Shown: positions 28,229-35,555 of the stretch, piece after piece
Layout of the letters: every line of letters begins with the position of its first letter
Numbering within the stretch: position 1 is the stretch's first letter
NCBI RefSeq assembly: GCF_003032475.1
Contig: NZ_CP028369.1
Location: 6,882,001 to 6,946,000 of the forward strand
Direction: 5' to 3'
Length of the DNA stretch: 64,000 nucleotides
Source of the DNA: Streptomyces sp. P3
GTDB taxonomy: Bacteria > Actinomycetota > Actinomycetes > Streptomycetales > Streptomycetaceae
The notes under the pieces: model-generated
What the model saw: only the letters and a program-made list of their open reading frames with translations
Told to the model about the DNA's origin: nothing
The model's database searches: none
Translations under genes and position numbers: made by a program

Positions 28229-29916
28229 GCGGGGTGAGCGGCCCGCCGTCCACGTCGGGTACCGACTCCGCGCCCGCTTCGCCGTCCGCCGCGCCGGGGA
28301 CCGGCTCCGGGACCCTCTCCTCGTACGCCCACGGGACGAGCACGACCGCGCTGCTCGGGGACACGATCGGGCAGAACCTGGACCGGGCCGTGGCGGCCTG
28401 GCCGGACCGCGAGGCACTGGTCGACGTGCCGTCCGGCCGGCGCTGGACCTACGCCCGGTTCGGCGCGGACGTCGACCGGCTGGCGTACGCGCTGCTCGCC
28501 AGCGGGGTCGCCAAGGGGGACCGGGTGGGCATCTGGGCGGTCAACTGCGCGGAGTGGGTGTTTGTCCAGTACGCCACCGCCCGCATCGGCGCGATCATGG
28601 TCAACATCAATCCGGCCTACCGCACGCACGAGGTCGAGTACGTCCTGAACCAGGCCGGGATCTCCGTGCTGTTCGCCTCCCTCAGCCACAAGACGAGTGA
28701 CTACCGGGCGATGGTCGAGCAGGTGCGCCGCAGGTGCCCGCAACTGCGCGAGACCGTTTACTTCGGCGATCCGAGCTGGGACGCGTTGCTGCGGCGCGGA
28801 ACCCCCGATCTGTACGAGGATCTGTGCACGCGCAGGAGTGAGCTGTCCTGCGACGATCCCATCAACATCCAGTACACGTCGGGCACCACGGGCTTCCCCA
28901 AGGGGGCCACCCTCTCCCACCACAACATTCTCAACAACGGTTACTCAGTGGGTGAGTCGATCGCCTACAGCGAGCGGGACCGGATCTGCGTCCCGGTGCC
29001 CTTCTATCACTGCTTCGGCATGGTGATGGGAAACCTCGCGGCCACCTCGCACGGCGCCTGCATCGTCATCCCGGCGCCGTCCTTCGACCCCGGGGCCACG
29101 CTGGACGCCGTCCAGCAGGAACGGTGCACATCCCTGTACGGCGTTCCCACCATGTTCATCGCGGAGCTGAACCTGCCCGGCTTCGCCGACTACGACCTCT
29201 CCTCGCTGCGCACCGGCATCATGGCGGGCTCGCCCTGTCCGGTCGAGGTGATGAACCGGTTGGTCGCCGAGATGAACATGGCGCAGGTGTCGATCTGTTA
29301 CGGCATGACCGAGACCTCGCCCGTCTCCACCCAGACCCGCCGGGACGACGACCTGGAGCACCGTACCGGTACCGTCGGCCGCGTTCTGCCGCACATCGAG
29401 GTGAAGGTCGTGGACCCCGTGGACGGCGTGACCCGGCCGCGTGGCCTCGCCGGTGAACTCTGCACCCGCGGATACAGCGTGATGCTCGGTTACTGGAACG
29501 AACCGGAGAAGACCGCCGAGGTGATCGACGCGGGACGCTGGATGCACACCGGGGACCTGGCAGTGATGCGGGAGGACGGTTATGTGGAGATCGTCGGCCG
29601 CATCAAGGACATGATCATCCGGGGTGGGGAGAACATCTACCCGCGGGAGATCGAGGAGTTCCTGTACGGCCACCCCGGGATCAGGGACGTCCAGGTCGTC
29701 GGAGTCCCGCACGAGAGGTACGGCGAGGAGGTGCTCGCCTGCGTGATCCCGGCCGACCCGGCGGACCCCATGACGCTGGAGGAGTTGCGCGCGTACTGCG
29801 AGGGCCGCTTGGCGCACTACAAGATCCCGAGCCGGCTGCAGATCCTGGACGCCTTCCCCATGACCGTGTCGGGGAAGGTGCGCAAGATCGAGTTGCGCGA
29901 GAAGTACGCCCTCTAG
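28225..29916 (+). CDS. AMP-binding long-chain fatty acid/acyl-CoA synthetase
   Basis: 563 residues. The first about 40 are a Ser/Pro/Gly-rich tail. The ANL core follows: YTSGTTGFPKGATLSH near residue 215, CYGMTETSPVS near 360, WMHTGDLAVM near 440, GRIKDMIIRGGENIYP near 460 and the catalytic Lys in MTVSGKVRKIELR at the end. These match FadD-type enzymes that activate fatty acids. It is coupled to the preceding ligase through GTGA. Two consecutive ligases may handle different chain lengths or act on substrate and product of one pathway; no thiolase or dehydrogenase is adjacent. Confidence 0.92.
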   Translation: MSGVSGPPSTSGTDSAPASPSAAPGTGSGTLSSYAHGTSTTALLGDTIGQNLDRAVAAWPDREALVDVPSGRRWTYARFGADVDRLAYALLASGVAKGDRVGIWAVNCAEWVFVQYATARIGAIMVNINPAYRTHEVEYVLNQAGISVLFASLSHKTSDYRAMVEQVRRRCPQLRETVYFGDPSWDALLRRGTPDLYEDLCTRRSELSCDDPINIQYTSGTTGFPKGATLSHHNILNNGYSVGESIAYSERDRICVPVPFYHCFGMVMGNLAATSHGACIVIPAPSFDPGATLDAVQQERCTSLYGVPTMFIAELNLPGFADYDLSSLRTGIMAGSPCPVEVMNRLVAEMNMAQVSICYGMTETSPVSTQTRRDDDLEHRTGTVGRVLPHIEVKVVDPVDGVTRPRGLAGELCTRGYSVMLGYWNEPEKTAEVIDAGRWMHTGDLAVMREDGYVEIVGRIKDMIIRGGENIYPREIEEFLYGHPGIRDVQVVGVPHERYGEEVLACVIPADPADPMTLEELRAYCEGRLAHYKIPSRLQILDAFPMTVSGKVRKIELREKYAL

Positions 29917-30028
29917 GACTCACGGCTCACGGCTCGAGGCTCACGACTCGGGTCGGCGGCGGCACCCGGGGCGGCGCCGCCGCACCGGGCGGTCAGGCGG
30001 TGGCCGCGGCGTCAGCCGCGCCGGAGCG

Positions 30029-30955
30029 TCAGCCGTCTCGGCCGTCGAGGGCGTCGGCCGGTGCGTTGACCGGCTGCGGGGTGCCGGTGAGGTCCAGTAC
30101 GAACAGCGGAACGCACAGTTGGTCGGCCCGGGCACGGGCGTCGTCCGCGTACCCGGCGAGCGAGAAGTAGACGCACTCCGCGGACTCCGTCATGGCCGTC
30201 AGCCACAGGCATTCCACGTCCCGCAGCGTGGTGGGCCGCACGCTCGGGTCCACCTGGGCCAGGAGCCCGCGGGAGGCGAGGCCGATGCCGGAGGTGGGCC
30301 GCTGGTCGGCCCGCCGGACGTCCCGGTGCCCGAGCCAGTTCAGATAGAGCGCCGCCGAGGCGACCGCGTCGCGCGCCGTGCGGATGGCGACGGGACGGAA
30401 GGCGCTCCGGGACGCCGTCGGCGTCGGTGCCGCCGGCGTCCGCGATACCGGTGTCTGCGGCCTCGGTGTCTGTGACGTCGGTGGCTGCGGCTGCGGGGTG
30501 TGCGGCAGGGCTCCGGACGACGGCTTCCGTGCGCCCTCGGTATGCGGTTTCGGTGTCTGCTCGGGGCCGGGTGGTGCGGGCGCCGACGACGAGGACGCCG
30601 GCTCCGGGCCCGGTTCGACGGCGGGATCTGCGCAGAAGTGGCCAGGGGAGCGGGCTGCGGACGGATCGGCGTGCGCATCCGCGGGCGGGTCGGTCACGGG
30701 GAGGCGCAGCACCGTTCCGCAGGCGCATCCCAGTTCCGGATGCGGCCACTGGTCCCGGCGCCCGCACGCGGGACATCGCAGGGTGATCCACTCGTCGTCC
30801 CATGACCGGTGCGCCACGGCGCTCGGGGCCGTCAACCGGTCGAGCAGCGGTGTGACGGGGGTGCCGCACGCGCACGGATAGGACGGCGCGGTGTAGTGGT
30901 GCTCCCGCCGACAGGCCGGGCAGCGCACCTGCACGCTCACGGACATGACCCCCAT
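30029..30955 (-). CDS. uncharacterised protein: two zinc ribbons, proline-rich linker, degenerate Mrr-like nuclease fold
   Basis: 308 residues. The N-terminus has two ribbon-like Cys sets: CPAC near 13-16 with CACG near 29-32, and CPAC near 61-64 with CACG near 77-80. A long Pro/Ser/Thr-rich linker (about 90-185) follows. The C-terminal about 110 residues read like a restriction-endonuclease-fold domain of the Mrr type: [12 protein letters not shown], then [15 protein letters not shown], then [19 protein letters not shown]. Where Mrr enzymes have D...QxK, this protein has S/G and QVD, so the metal site looks lost. GAAGGAGG precedes the ATG closely, and an ATG at 30946 is also possible. A non-catalytic DNA-binding role is possible but speculative. 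Confidence 0.6.
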   Translation of the reverse strand: MGVMSVSVQVRCPACRREHHYTAPSYPCACGTPVTPLLDRLTAPSAVAHRSWDDEWITLRCPACGRRDQWPHPELGCACGTVLRLPVTDPPADAHADPSAARSPGHFCADPAVEPGPEPASSSSAPAPPGPEQTPKPHTEGARKPSSGALPHTPQPQPPTSQTPRPQTPVSRTPAAPTPTASRSAFRPVAIRTARDAVASAALYLNWLGHRDVRRADQRPTSGIGLASRGLLAQVDPSVRPTTLRDVECLWLTAMTESAECVYFSLAGYADDARARADQLCVPLFVLDLTGTPQPVNAPADALDGRDG

Positions 30956-31038
30956 CGTCCTCCTTCGGCACCCGTCTGTCCGTCTCTTGACGACCTTCGC
31001 GCCTCTAGTTACATATCTTCCAGATAATAGAAAAAGTT

Positions 31039-31053
31039 TTTCGTATTACGGAA
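31039..31053. promoter_or_regulatory. AllR-type box upstream of the gcl remnant
   Basis: TTTCGTATTACGGAA, a one-mismatch version of the TTCC-N7-GGAA palindrome found at the other allantoin-pathway promoters here. It sits in an AT-rich patch (31005-31060), about 145 bp before the recognisable gcl fragment. A TTGACG-N17-TACATA promoter-like pair lies upstream at about 30986-31014. Confidence 0.6.
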
Positions 31054-31195
31054 GATGGAGTGAAATGGAGTTCGCGGAAAGCGGCGGAAGCAGTCGGAAA
31101 CCAAGGGGAGGGCTCACCGCGGGACGCGACGGGAGAGTGCGTCCGACAGCTGAACCATCTGAAGCAGTCGAAGCAGGGGTACTCCAGGGCTTCGC

Positions 31196-31512
31196 CGCCA
31201 TCGCCGCCTCGATGACAAAGGCGGCGGTCACCGTCCTGGAGGCCGCACAGGTTCCCGGCGTCTTCCAGCAGGCGTTCCAACTCATGCGTTCGGGCCGGCC
31301 GGGCCCGGTCCTGATCGATCTGCCCGTCGACGTCCAGCAGACGGAGATCGAGTTCGACCCGGACGCGTACGCCCCGCTGCCCGTGTACAAGCCGGCCGCG
31401 ACCCGCCCGCAGATCGACAAGGCCCTGCGGATGCTGAACGCGTACGAGCGGCCGCTGATCGTCGCGGGCGGTGGCGTCATCGTGGCCGGCCGACGCCATC
31501 GAACTCCTGGGA
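31196..31512 (+). pseudogene. gcl: glyoxylate carboligase (gcl) remnant
   Basis: Only about 100 residues of a nearly 600-residue thiamine-diphosphate enzyme survive. The fragment [20 protein letters not shown], then [20 protein letters not shown], then [20 protein letters not shown] and IVAGGGVI corresponds to roughly residues 120-225 of glyoxylate carboligase. The N-terminal domain, with the ThDP glutamate region, and the entire C-terminal half are gone. After GGGVI the match continues one frame over as ADAIELLG, so there is also a frameshift near 31485. A terminator hairpin follows at once. The enzyme would have condensed two glyoxylates to tartronate semialdehyde. Confidence 0.8.
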
Positions 31513-31553
31513 AGGGGCGGCCCGTCCTCGGCGGTTTCTGGGGGCCGCCCCTT
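31512..31553 (+). terminator. terminator after the gcl remnant
   Basis: Perfect 12-bp stem AAGGGGCGGCCC / GGGCCGCCCCTT with an 18-nt loop, directly after the gcl fragment. It is probably the original gcl terminator left in place. Confidence 0.75.
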
Positions 31554-31576
31554 CCGCGTCCGTCCCCCTCGGACGG

Positions 31577-31613
31577 CGCGGGGCCCGCCGCCCCCGTGTC
31601 GGCGGGCCCCGCG
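31577..31613. terminator. strong hairpin
   Basis: Perfect 14-bp stem CGCGGGGCCCGCCG / CGGCGGGCCCCGCG with a 9-nt loop. It lies between the gcl remnant and the convergent small gene at 31818-32057 and could serve either direction. Confidence 0.7.
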
Positions 31614-31817
31614 TGCACACAATGTGCCCTGTCCGGCGGGCGGTTGCAGCCTGCTGAACGACGTTCAGAGGTTGATTTGAGGTTGCGGACCCGGACCACC
31701 CCTCGAAGTCCGCACGCAGCCACCTCTCCGAGCACCTCTACGACCCCCTCCCCGAGCACCTCTACGGCCGCCGCTTCGGTCGCCTCTTCGACCGGTCCCT
31801 CGGACCATCGCCCGGGA
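31614..31817. other. intergenic segment, possible further gene fragment
   Basis: No complete gene. One plus-strand frame (about 31670-31815) lacks a start but reads with coding-like composition, including [20 protein letters not shown]. It contains a short direct DNA repeat (CGAGCACCTCTACG twice). I do not recognise it. Confidence 0.3.
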
Positions 31818-32057
31818 CTACCCCTCGTGGTGCTCCTGAGACAGTCCCGGCCAGTCGTCGGGGCCACCGCCCTGCCATTCGACGAGTTCGCTGCGCTCCA
31901 CTCCGGTCCGGTCGAGGTCGGCCAGGCGCAGGAGCTCGACGACGTCGTCGAGATGCGAGGCGACCCCGAGCACGGTGTCGCCCGAGGTGACCCGGCGGGA
32001 CCCGTCCAGCGCCGGCGGATGAACCACGATGTGCGGATGTCGCGTCGGATCGCCCAT
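31818..32057 (-). CDS. small conserved-looking protein of unknown function
   Basis: 79 residues from the ATG at 32057, preceded by AGGAGG at about 9-nt spacing. The sequence begins [20 protein letters not shown] and includes a Leu/Asp-rich helix [16 protein letters not shown] and a C-terminal [11 protein letters not shown]. It is acidic, without membrane segments or cysteines. Codon use fits a real gene: third positions are strongly G/C and the frame keeps a sensible protein composition, whereas the extension upstream of this ATG becomes repetitive Cys/Pro. It lies between the gcl and hyi remnants, so it has outlived both neighbours. No function can be assigned. Confidence 0.6.
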   Translation of the reverse strand: MGDPTRHPHIVVHPPALDGSRRVTSGDTVLGVASHLDDVVELLRLADLDRTGVERSELVEWQGGGPDDWPGLSQEHHEG

Positions 32058-32312
32058 GCCTTCAGCCTCCTGCGCCGGCGGCCGGTCCGCATGTCGGCGG
32101 CAGGGCAAGGCCGAACAGGGCAGGGCGAAACAAGGCAAGACAGGATTCGGCACGGCCGTGCCCGGCCCGGCAGGGCATGGCGGGAGGCAGCACGGCAAGG
32201 CGCCGGGTGACGCGGCACGGCGGGAGGCGACGCGCCATGAAGCGCGGCGCGCTCCCCGTCCGACGCGGTGTCGGCGGGGAGCGCTGGGCTGCGTGGACCG
32301 TCGGGCGGCGCG
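32058..32312. other. degenerate low-complexity region between the small gene and the hyi remnant
   Basis: Built from GGCAGGGCA/GGCAAGGC-like short repeats, with a 14-bp perfect palindrome GGCACGGCCGTGCC at 32149-32162. No gene supported. It probably marks where most of hyi and any following gene were lost. Confidence 0.5.
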
Positions 32313-32473
32313 GGGCCGCGCGTCGAGCTCGGACCGCGCGGGGTCGGGGGAGTCGATCCAGGGCCACCACAGGTGAAGCCGGCCGCGGCGGCGGCCGCGG
32401 GGCGTTCCAGGAGCGGGAGTTCGGTGAGGAGGATCGACAGGTTGACGTTGAAGCGCTGGTCTTCGAAGCCCAT
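32313..32473 (-). pseudogene. hyi: hydroxypyruvate isomerase (hyi) remnant
   Basis: From the ATG at 32473 the frame reads MGFEDQRFNVNLSILLTELP then LLERPAAAAAAGFT, the N-terminus of hydroxypyruvate isomerase. After GFT the expected AVEL is missing and the match resumes in another frame as WWPWIDSPDPARSELDA. A loss of about 10 bp explains this shift. The remaining about 210 residues of a normal 270-280-residue TIM barrel are absent. An AllR-type box sits 32 bp upstream, so the promoter partly survives. The gene would have converted hydroxypyruvate to tartronate semialdehyde next to gcl. Confidence 0.8.
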
Positions 32474-32504
32474 AGGGGTTCCGCGCCCCCTTCCGTGACA
32501 GTCA

Positions 32505-32519
32505 TTCCGTAATGTGGAA
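32505..32519 (-). promoter_or_regulatory. AllR-type box upstream of the hyi remnant
   Basis: TTCCGTAATGTGGAA on the plus strand, matching TTCC-N7-GGAA. The adjacent -35/-10 elements that accompany this box at malate synthase and allR are weak here (ACTCGA and GACTGT on the minus strand), consistent with decay. Confidence 0.6.
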
Positions 32520-32738
32520 GTCGAGTTCTGTCTGTTGGGGGATTGCTGTCGGTTGGCGGGGCTTGTCAAGGGGGTGGAGAGGGGTGGGACGCCGCCCCGG
32601 GGTCCGGGCTGCGGCGCTCCCGTCGGGGGTCGGCCGCCGGGCGGCTGGCGGACTCCCGGGTGAGTGTCGGCCGGGTCCGTTAGGGTCGGGGTCCGGGTGT
32701 CGTCGGCCCGGTCCCGTTCGGAGAGGTGTGGGGGCGCG

Positions 32739-33020
32739 ATGCGACTGAAAGTGGAGTTCACCACCGAGCCCTTCGATCTCGACGAGGCGCCGGCGCACGC
32801 GCTGGCCGCCCGTGCGGTGATCGAGGCCGCGGCCCTGGACGCGGTCGACGTCGGCCCCTTCGGCAATACCGCGCAGGGCGCCGCCGACGCCGTGCTCGCC
32901 GCCGTGGGCGACCTGTTGCGCACGTCTCTCGGCGCGGGTGCCACCAGGATCTCGCTCCAGGTCAACGTCATCGGGGACGCCCCGGACGGGATCGGCGACG
33001 TCACGGGGGCGGGCCGGTGA
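32739..33020 (+). CDS. small protein of unknown function, operon with an HTH protein
   Basis: 93 residues, starting MRLKVEFTTEPFDLDEAP. Predicted alternation of strand, helix and strand (EFTTEPF; HALAARAVIEAAAL; ATRISLQVNVIG) suggests a compact alpha/beta sandwich, possibly of the thiamine-binding or ACT-like kind, but no motif is decisive. Its stop overlaps the GTG of the following helix-turn-helix gene (GTGA at 33017-33020), so the two are translationally coupled and probably form a complex or a sensor-regulator pair. It lies just before the urate-degradation operon. Function unknown. Confidence 0.75.
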   Translation: MRLKVEFTTEPFDLDEAPAHALAARAVIEAAALDAVDVGPFGNTAQGAADAVLAAVGDLLRTSLGAGATRISLQVNVIGDAPDGIGDVTGAGR

Positions 33021-33385
33021 GCGCCACCGGCGACGACGCCTTCATCGCGGCCGTGAAGCCGCTGGTCGACGCGATGGGCGGCGAGATGCTCCCGCCGGAC
33101 GAGGCCGGGGCCGAGGATGTCGTGCTGACCTGGCAGGGCGTCGAGGCCGTCGCCGTGCGTCTGCCCCAGTTCGCCGACTCCCTCGACCACATCCTGGCCG
33201 CCATGGAGCGCAGGAAGGGCAAGCCGCTCGCCGACCTGGACCGCAAGGCCAAGCAGGAGGTCGTGCGGATACTCGAGGCGCGCGGCGCCTTCTCCGTGCG
33301 GCACGGCGTGGAGACGGTGGCGAGCGCGCTCGGGGTGAGCCGCTTCACCGTCTACAACTATCTCAACCGGGACAAGGGCGCCTGA
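33017..33385 (+). CDS. helix-turn-helix domain protein upstream of the urate operon
   Basis: 122 residues with a GTG start overlapping the previous stop. The first half (about 1-70) is an uncharacterised acidic domain containing VVLTWQGVEAVAVRLPQ. The C-terminal half is a helical HTH: KQEVVRILEARGAFSVRHG, VETVASALGVSRFTVYNYLN, ending NRDKGA. The second of these is a clear Fis/HTH-type recognition segment. Its location directly upstream of uraD-uraH-uricase, with a perfect operator in the gap, makes it a candidate regulator of that operon. That is inference; the AllR or PucR proteins could act there instead. Confidence 0.8.
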   Translation: MSATGDDAFIAAVKPLVDAMGGEMLPPDEAGAEDVVLTWQGVEAVAVRLPQFADSLDHILAAMERRKGKPLADLDRKAKQEVVRILEARGAFSVRHGVETVASALGVSRFTVYNYLNRDKGA

Positions 33386-33389
33386 GCAC

Positions 33390-33419
33390 CCGCGGGCGGC
33401 CGCGACAGGCCGCCCGCGG
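33390..33419 (+). terminator. terminator after the HTH gene
   Basis: Perfect 12-bp stem CCGCGGGCGGCC / GGCCGCCCGCGG with a 6-nt loop, 5 bp past the stop. It separates this unit from the uraD promoter. Confidence 0.75.
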
Positions 33420-33469
33420 CCTCCCCGCCGCAACAGCTGCGGCGCGGCGGCGTTCGTCACCCGGAATTT

Positions 33470-33484
33470 TCAACAAAGTGTTGA
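33470..33484. promoter_or_regulatory. operator overlapping the -35 of the urate operon
   Basis: Perfect inverted repeat TCAACA-AAG-TGTTGA. It overlaps the -35 hexamer of the promoter next to it and closely resembles palindromes at the allantoinase and malate synthase promoters. Confidence 0.7.
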
Positions 33485-33510
33485 CTGGGTGTCGTCGAAG
33501 GGCGTTAGCT
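33481..33510 (+). promoter_or_regulatory. promoter of the uraD-uraH-uricase operon
   Basis: TTGACT (33481-33486), an 18-bp spacer and TTAGCT (33505-33510), giving a start near 33517 and a leader of about 47 nt to the GTG at 33564. Confidence 0.6.
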
Positions 33511-33563
33511 GGCGACAACCCGCTCAAGCACGAAGGCCGCCGTCCGCGGCCATGGAGGCTTCC

Positions 33564-34073
33564 GTGACGTCGACTTCCCCGTCCCCGGGCCTGGCCCGGT
33601 TCAACGGCCTCGAGGAGTCCGCGGCCCTCGCCGTGCTCCGTGAGGCGTGCGCCTCGACGGCGTGGGCTGACCGACTGCTCGCGGCCCGCCCCTACACCAC
33701 CGCAGACGACCTCTACGCGGTGAGCGACGCCGCCACGGCCGGTCTGACCGCCGCCGACCTGGCGGAGGCGATGGCCGGGCACCCGCCGATCGGCCGCCCC
33801 CTGCCGGGTGATGCCACGTCGGCCCGTGAACAGCGCGGCATGACCGGCGCCTCCGAGGAGCTCAGGGCGCAGATGCTCGAACTCAACCTGGCCTACCAGG
33901 AGAAGTTCGGCCATGTCTTCCTGATCTGCGCCACCGGTCGCACCGGCGAGCAGATGCGCGACGCGGTCAGGGAGCGCCTCGGCAACGCGCCGGAGCGGGA
34001 GTGGGAGATCGTCCGGGCCGAACTGGGCAGGATCAACCGTATCCGCCTCGCCCGACTCGTCGAAGAGGACTGA
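33564..34073 (+). CDS. uraD: 2-oxo-4-hydroxy-4-carboxy-5-ureidoimidazoline (OHCU) decarboxylase
   Basis: 169 residues from the GTG at 33564, chosen because GGAGG lies 5 nt upstream; an ATG 12 bp earlier is part of that ribosome site. The family signature AGHPPIGRP (catalytic His near residue 73) and SAREQRGM (Glu near 89) are present, as is EKFGHVFLICATGRTGEQM. The enzyme decarboxylates OHCU to (S)-allantoin, the last step from urate. It is the first gene of an operon with HIU hydrolase and uricase: uraH follows after 8 bp. Confidence 0.93.
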   Translation: MTSTSPSPGLARFNGLEESAALAVLREACASTAWADRLLAARPYTTADDLYAVSDAATAGLTAADLAEAMAGHPPIGRPLPGDATSAREQRGMTGASEELRAQMLELNLAYQEKFGHVFLICATGRTGEQMRDAVRERLGNAPEREWEIVRAELGRINRIRLARLVEED

Positions 34074-34081
34074 GACCCGCC

Positions 34082-34480
34082 ATGAGCACCAGCACCACCG
34101 CCTCGGTGTCCACCCACGTCCTGGACACCTCCGCAGGCCGCCCCGCCGGGGGTGTCGCCGTCCGGCTCCTCGCCCGTCCGGGCCGGGACGCCGACTGGCA
34201 GGCGCTCGGCGGCTCCGCGACCGACGCGGACGGCCGGTGCAGGGACCTGCCGGCACTGCCGGAAGGGACCGCCCAGGTACGGCTCGACTTCGCCGTGGAG
34301 CCGTACTTCGAGAACAAGCGAGCCGATCCGCAGCAGGACGCCCCCGCGCATCGGGACAGTGGCGCCCCCGCGGTGTTCTTCCCGGAGGTGGCGATCACGT
34401 TCGCCGTCGTGCCGGGCGAGCACTACCACGTGCCGCTGCTGCTCAACCCGTTCGGCTACTCCGTATACCGAGGGAGCTAG
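34082..34480 (+). CDS. uraH: 5-hydroxyisourate hydrolase (transthyretin-like)
   Basis: 132 residues with the transthyretin-like beta-sandwich. The active-site elements are VSTHVLD (His near residue 12), the central Arg region, the late His in HYHVPLLLNPFGYS, and the diagnostic C-terminal tetrapeptide YRGS. It hydrolyses 5-hydroxyisourate to OHCU, between uricase and uraD. The uricase ATG is 5 bp after this stop. The protein is about 15-20 residues longer than many homologues because of an acidic/Pro insert around residues 80-95 before the last strands. Confidence 0.93.
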   Translation: MSTSTTASVSTHVLDTSAGRPAGGVAVRLLARPGRDADWQALGGSATDADGRCRDLPALPEGTAQVRLDFAVEPYFENKRADPQQDAPAHRDSGAPAVFFPEVAITFAVVPGEHYHVPLLLNPFGYSVYRGS

Positions 34481-34485
34481 CAGAC

Positions 34486-35433
34486 ATGGCAGACGACCCC
34501 CGCCCGGGCCGCCCCGTGCTTCTGGGACAGAACCAGTACGGCAAGGCCGAGAACCGCGTCGTGAAGATCACGCGGGACGGCGCCACCCACCACATCAAGG
34601 ACCTCAACGTCTCCGTGGCGCTCAGCGGAGACATGGACGAGGTCCACTACTCCGGCTCGAACGCCAACGTCCTGCCGACCGACACCACCAAGAACACGGT
34701 GTACGCGTTCGCCAAGGAGCACGGCATCGAGTCCGCCGAGCAGTTCGGCATCCACCTCGCCCGGCACTTCGTGACCTCGCAGGAACCCATCAGGAAGGCC
34801 CGGATCCGCGTCGAGGAGTACGCCTGGGAGCGGATCGACACCTCCGGCGCGGCCTCCCGCCCCTCCGGCGCGGACGACGCCAAGCACTCGTTCGTCCGCA
34901 AGGGCCAGGAGACCCGGCTCGCCCAGATCACCTACGACGGGTCGTCCTGGGAGGTCGTCTCCGGACTCAAGGACCTGGTCGTGATGAACTCGACGGACTC
35001 CGAGTTCTGGGGTTTCGTCAAGGACGAGTACACGACACTGCCCGAGGCCCGCGACCGCATCCTGGCCACCCAGGTCTCCGCCCGCTGGCGCTTTCGCTGG
35101 TCGCGCGACGAGCAGCCGGCGCCGGACTGGGAGACGTCCTACGCGCAGGTGAGGGAGCACCTGCTGCGGGCCTTCGCCGAGACGTACTCGCTGTCGCTGC
35201 AGCAGACCCTGTACGAGATGGGCTCGCGGATCGTCGACCGGTGCGAGGAGATCGACGAGGTCCGCTTCTCGCTCCCGAACAAGCACCACTTCCTCGTCGA
35301 TCTGCAGCCGTTCGGGCTGAAGAACGACAACGAGGTGTACTTCGCGGCCGACCGGCCCTACGGCCTGATCGAGGCCACCGTCCTGCGGGACGGCTGTACG
35401 GCGATGATCCCGGCGGACCTCACCAACCTCTGA
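34486..35433 (+). CDS. pucL: urate oxidase (uricase)
   Basis: 315 residues made of two tunnelling-fold repeats. Conserved elements include LGQNQYGKAENRVVKI (catalytic Lys), LPTDTTKNTVYAFAKEHG (catalytic Thr), ARHFV, and LPNKHHFLVDL (catalytic His), plus QQTLYEMG. It oxidises urate to 5-hydroxyisourate, releasing H2O2 that katG can remove. Order uraD-uraH-uricase is the reverse of the reaction order but a common actinobacterial operon. A hairpin follows before the deaminase gene. Confidence 0.96.
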   Translation: MADDPRPGRPVLLGQNQYGKAENRVVKITRDGATHHIKDLNVSVALSGDMDEVHYSGSNANVLPTDTTKNTVYAFAKEHGIESAEQFGIHLARHFVTSQEPIRKARIRVEEYAWERIDTSGAASRPSGADDAKHSFVRKGQETRLAQITYDGSSWEVVSGLKDLVVMNSTDSEFWGFVKDEYTTLPEARDRILATQVSARWRFRWSRDEQPAPDWETSYAQVREHLLRAFAETYSLSLQQTLYEMGSRIVDRCEEIDEVRFSLPNKHHFLVDLQPFGLKNDNEVYFAADRPYGLIEATVLRDGCTAMIPADLTNL

Positions 35434-35455
35434 CCGTCCCCCACCTTTTCGGCAC

Positions 35456-35490
35456 CCGCGGCCGGCGGAGCCGCCTTCGCCCGGCCGCGG
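35456..35490 (+). terminator. hairpin between uricase and 8-oxoguanine deaminase
   Basis: 10-bp stem CCGCGGCCGG / CCGGCCGCGG with a 15-nt loop about 25 bp after the uricase stop. It may be a partial terminator, since the deaminase gene follows in the same direction. Confidence 0.5.
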
Positions 35491-35555
35491 CACTCAAAGC
35501 TCCCGGGTCCTGCCGTGCCCCCTCCCCACAGCCCGTTGAGCGAAAAGGACGCACC

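Noticed and set aside
26561..29916. An NRPS-like or polyketide starter module built on the two acyl-CoA synthetases
   Set aside because: No carrier-protein, condensation or ketosynthase domain is present; both are simple stand-alone ligases.
31670..31815. A peroxidase- or haloperoxidase-like gene fragment after gcl
   Set aside because: The frame has coding-like composition but no start and no motif I can name, so it is described only as a possible fragment.
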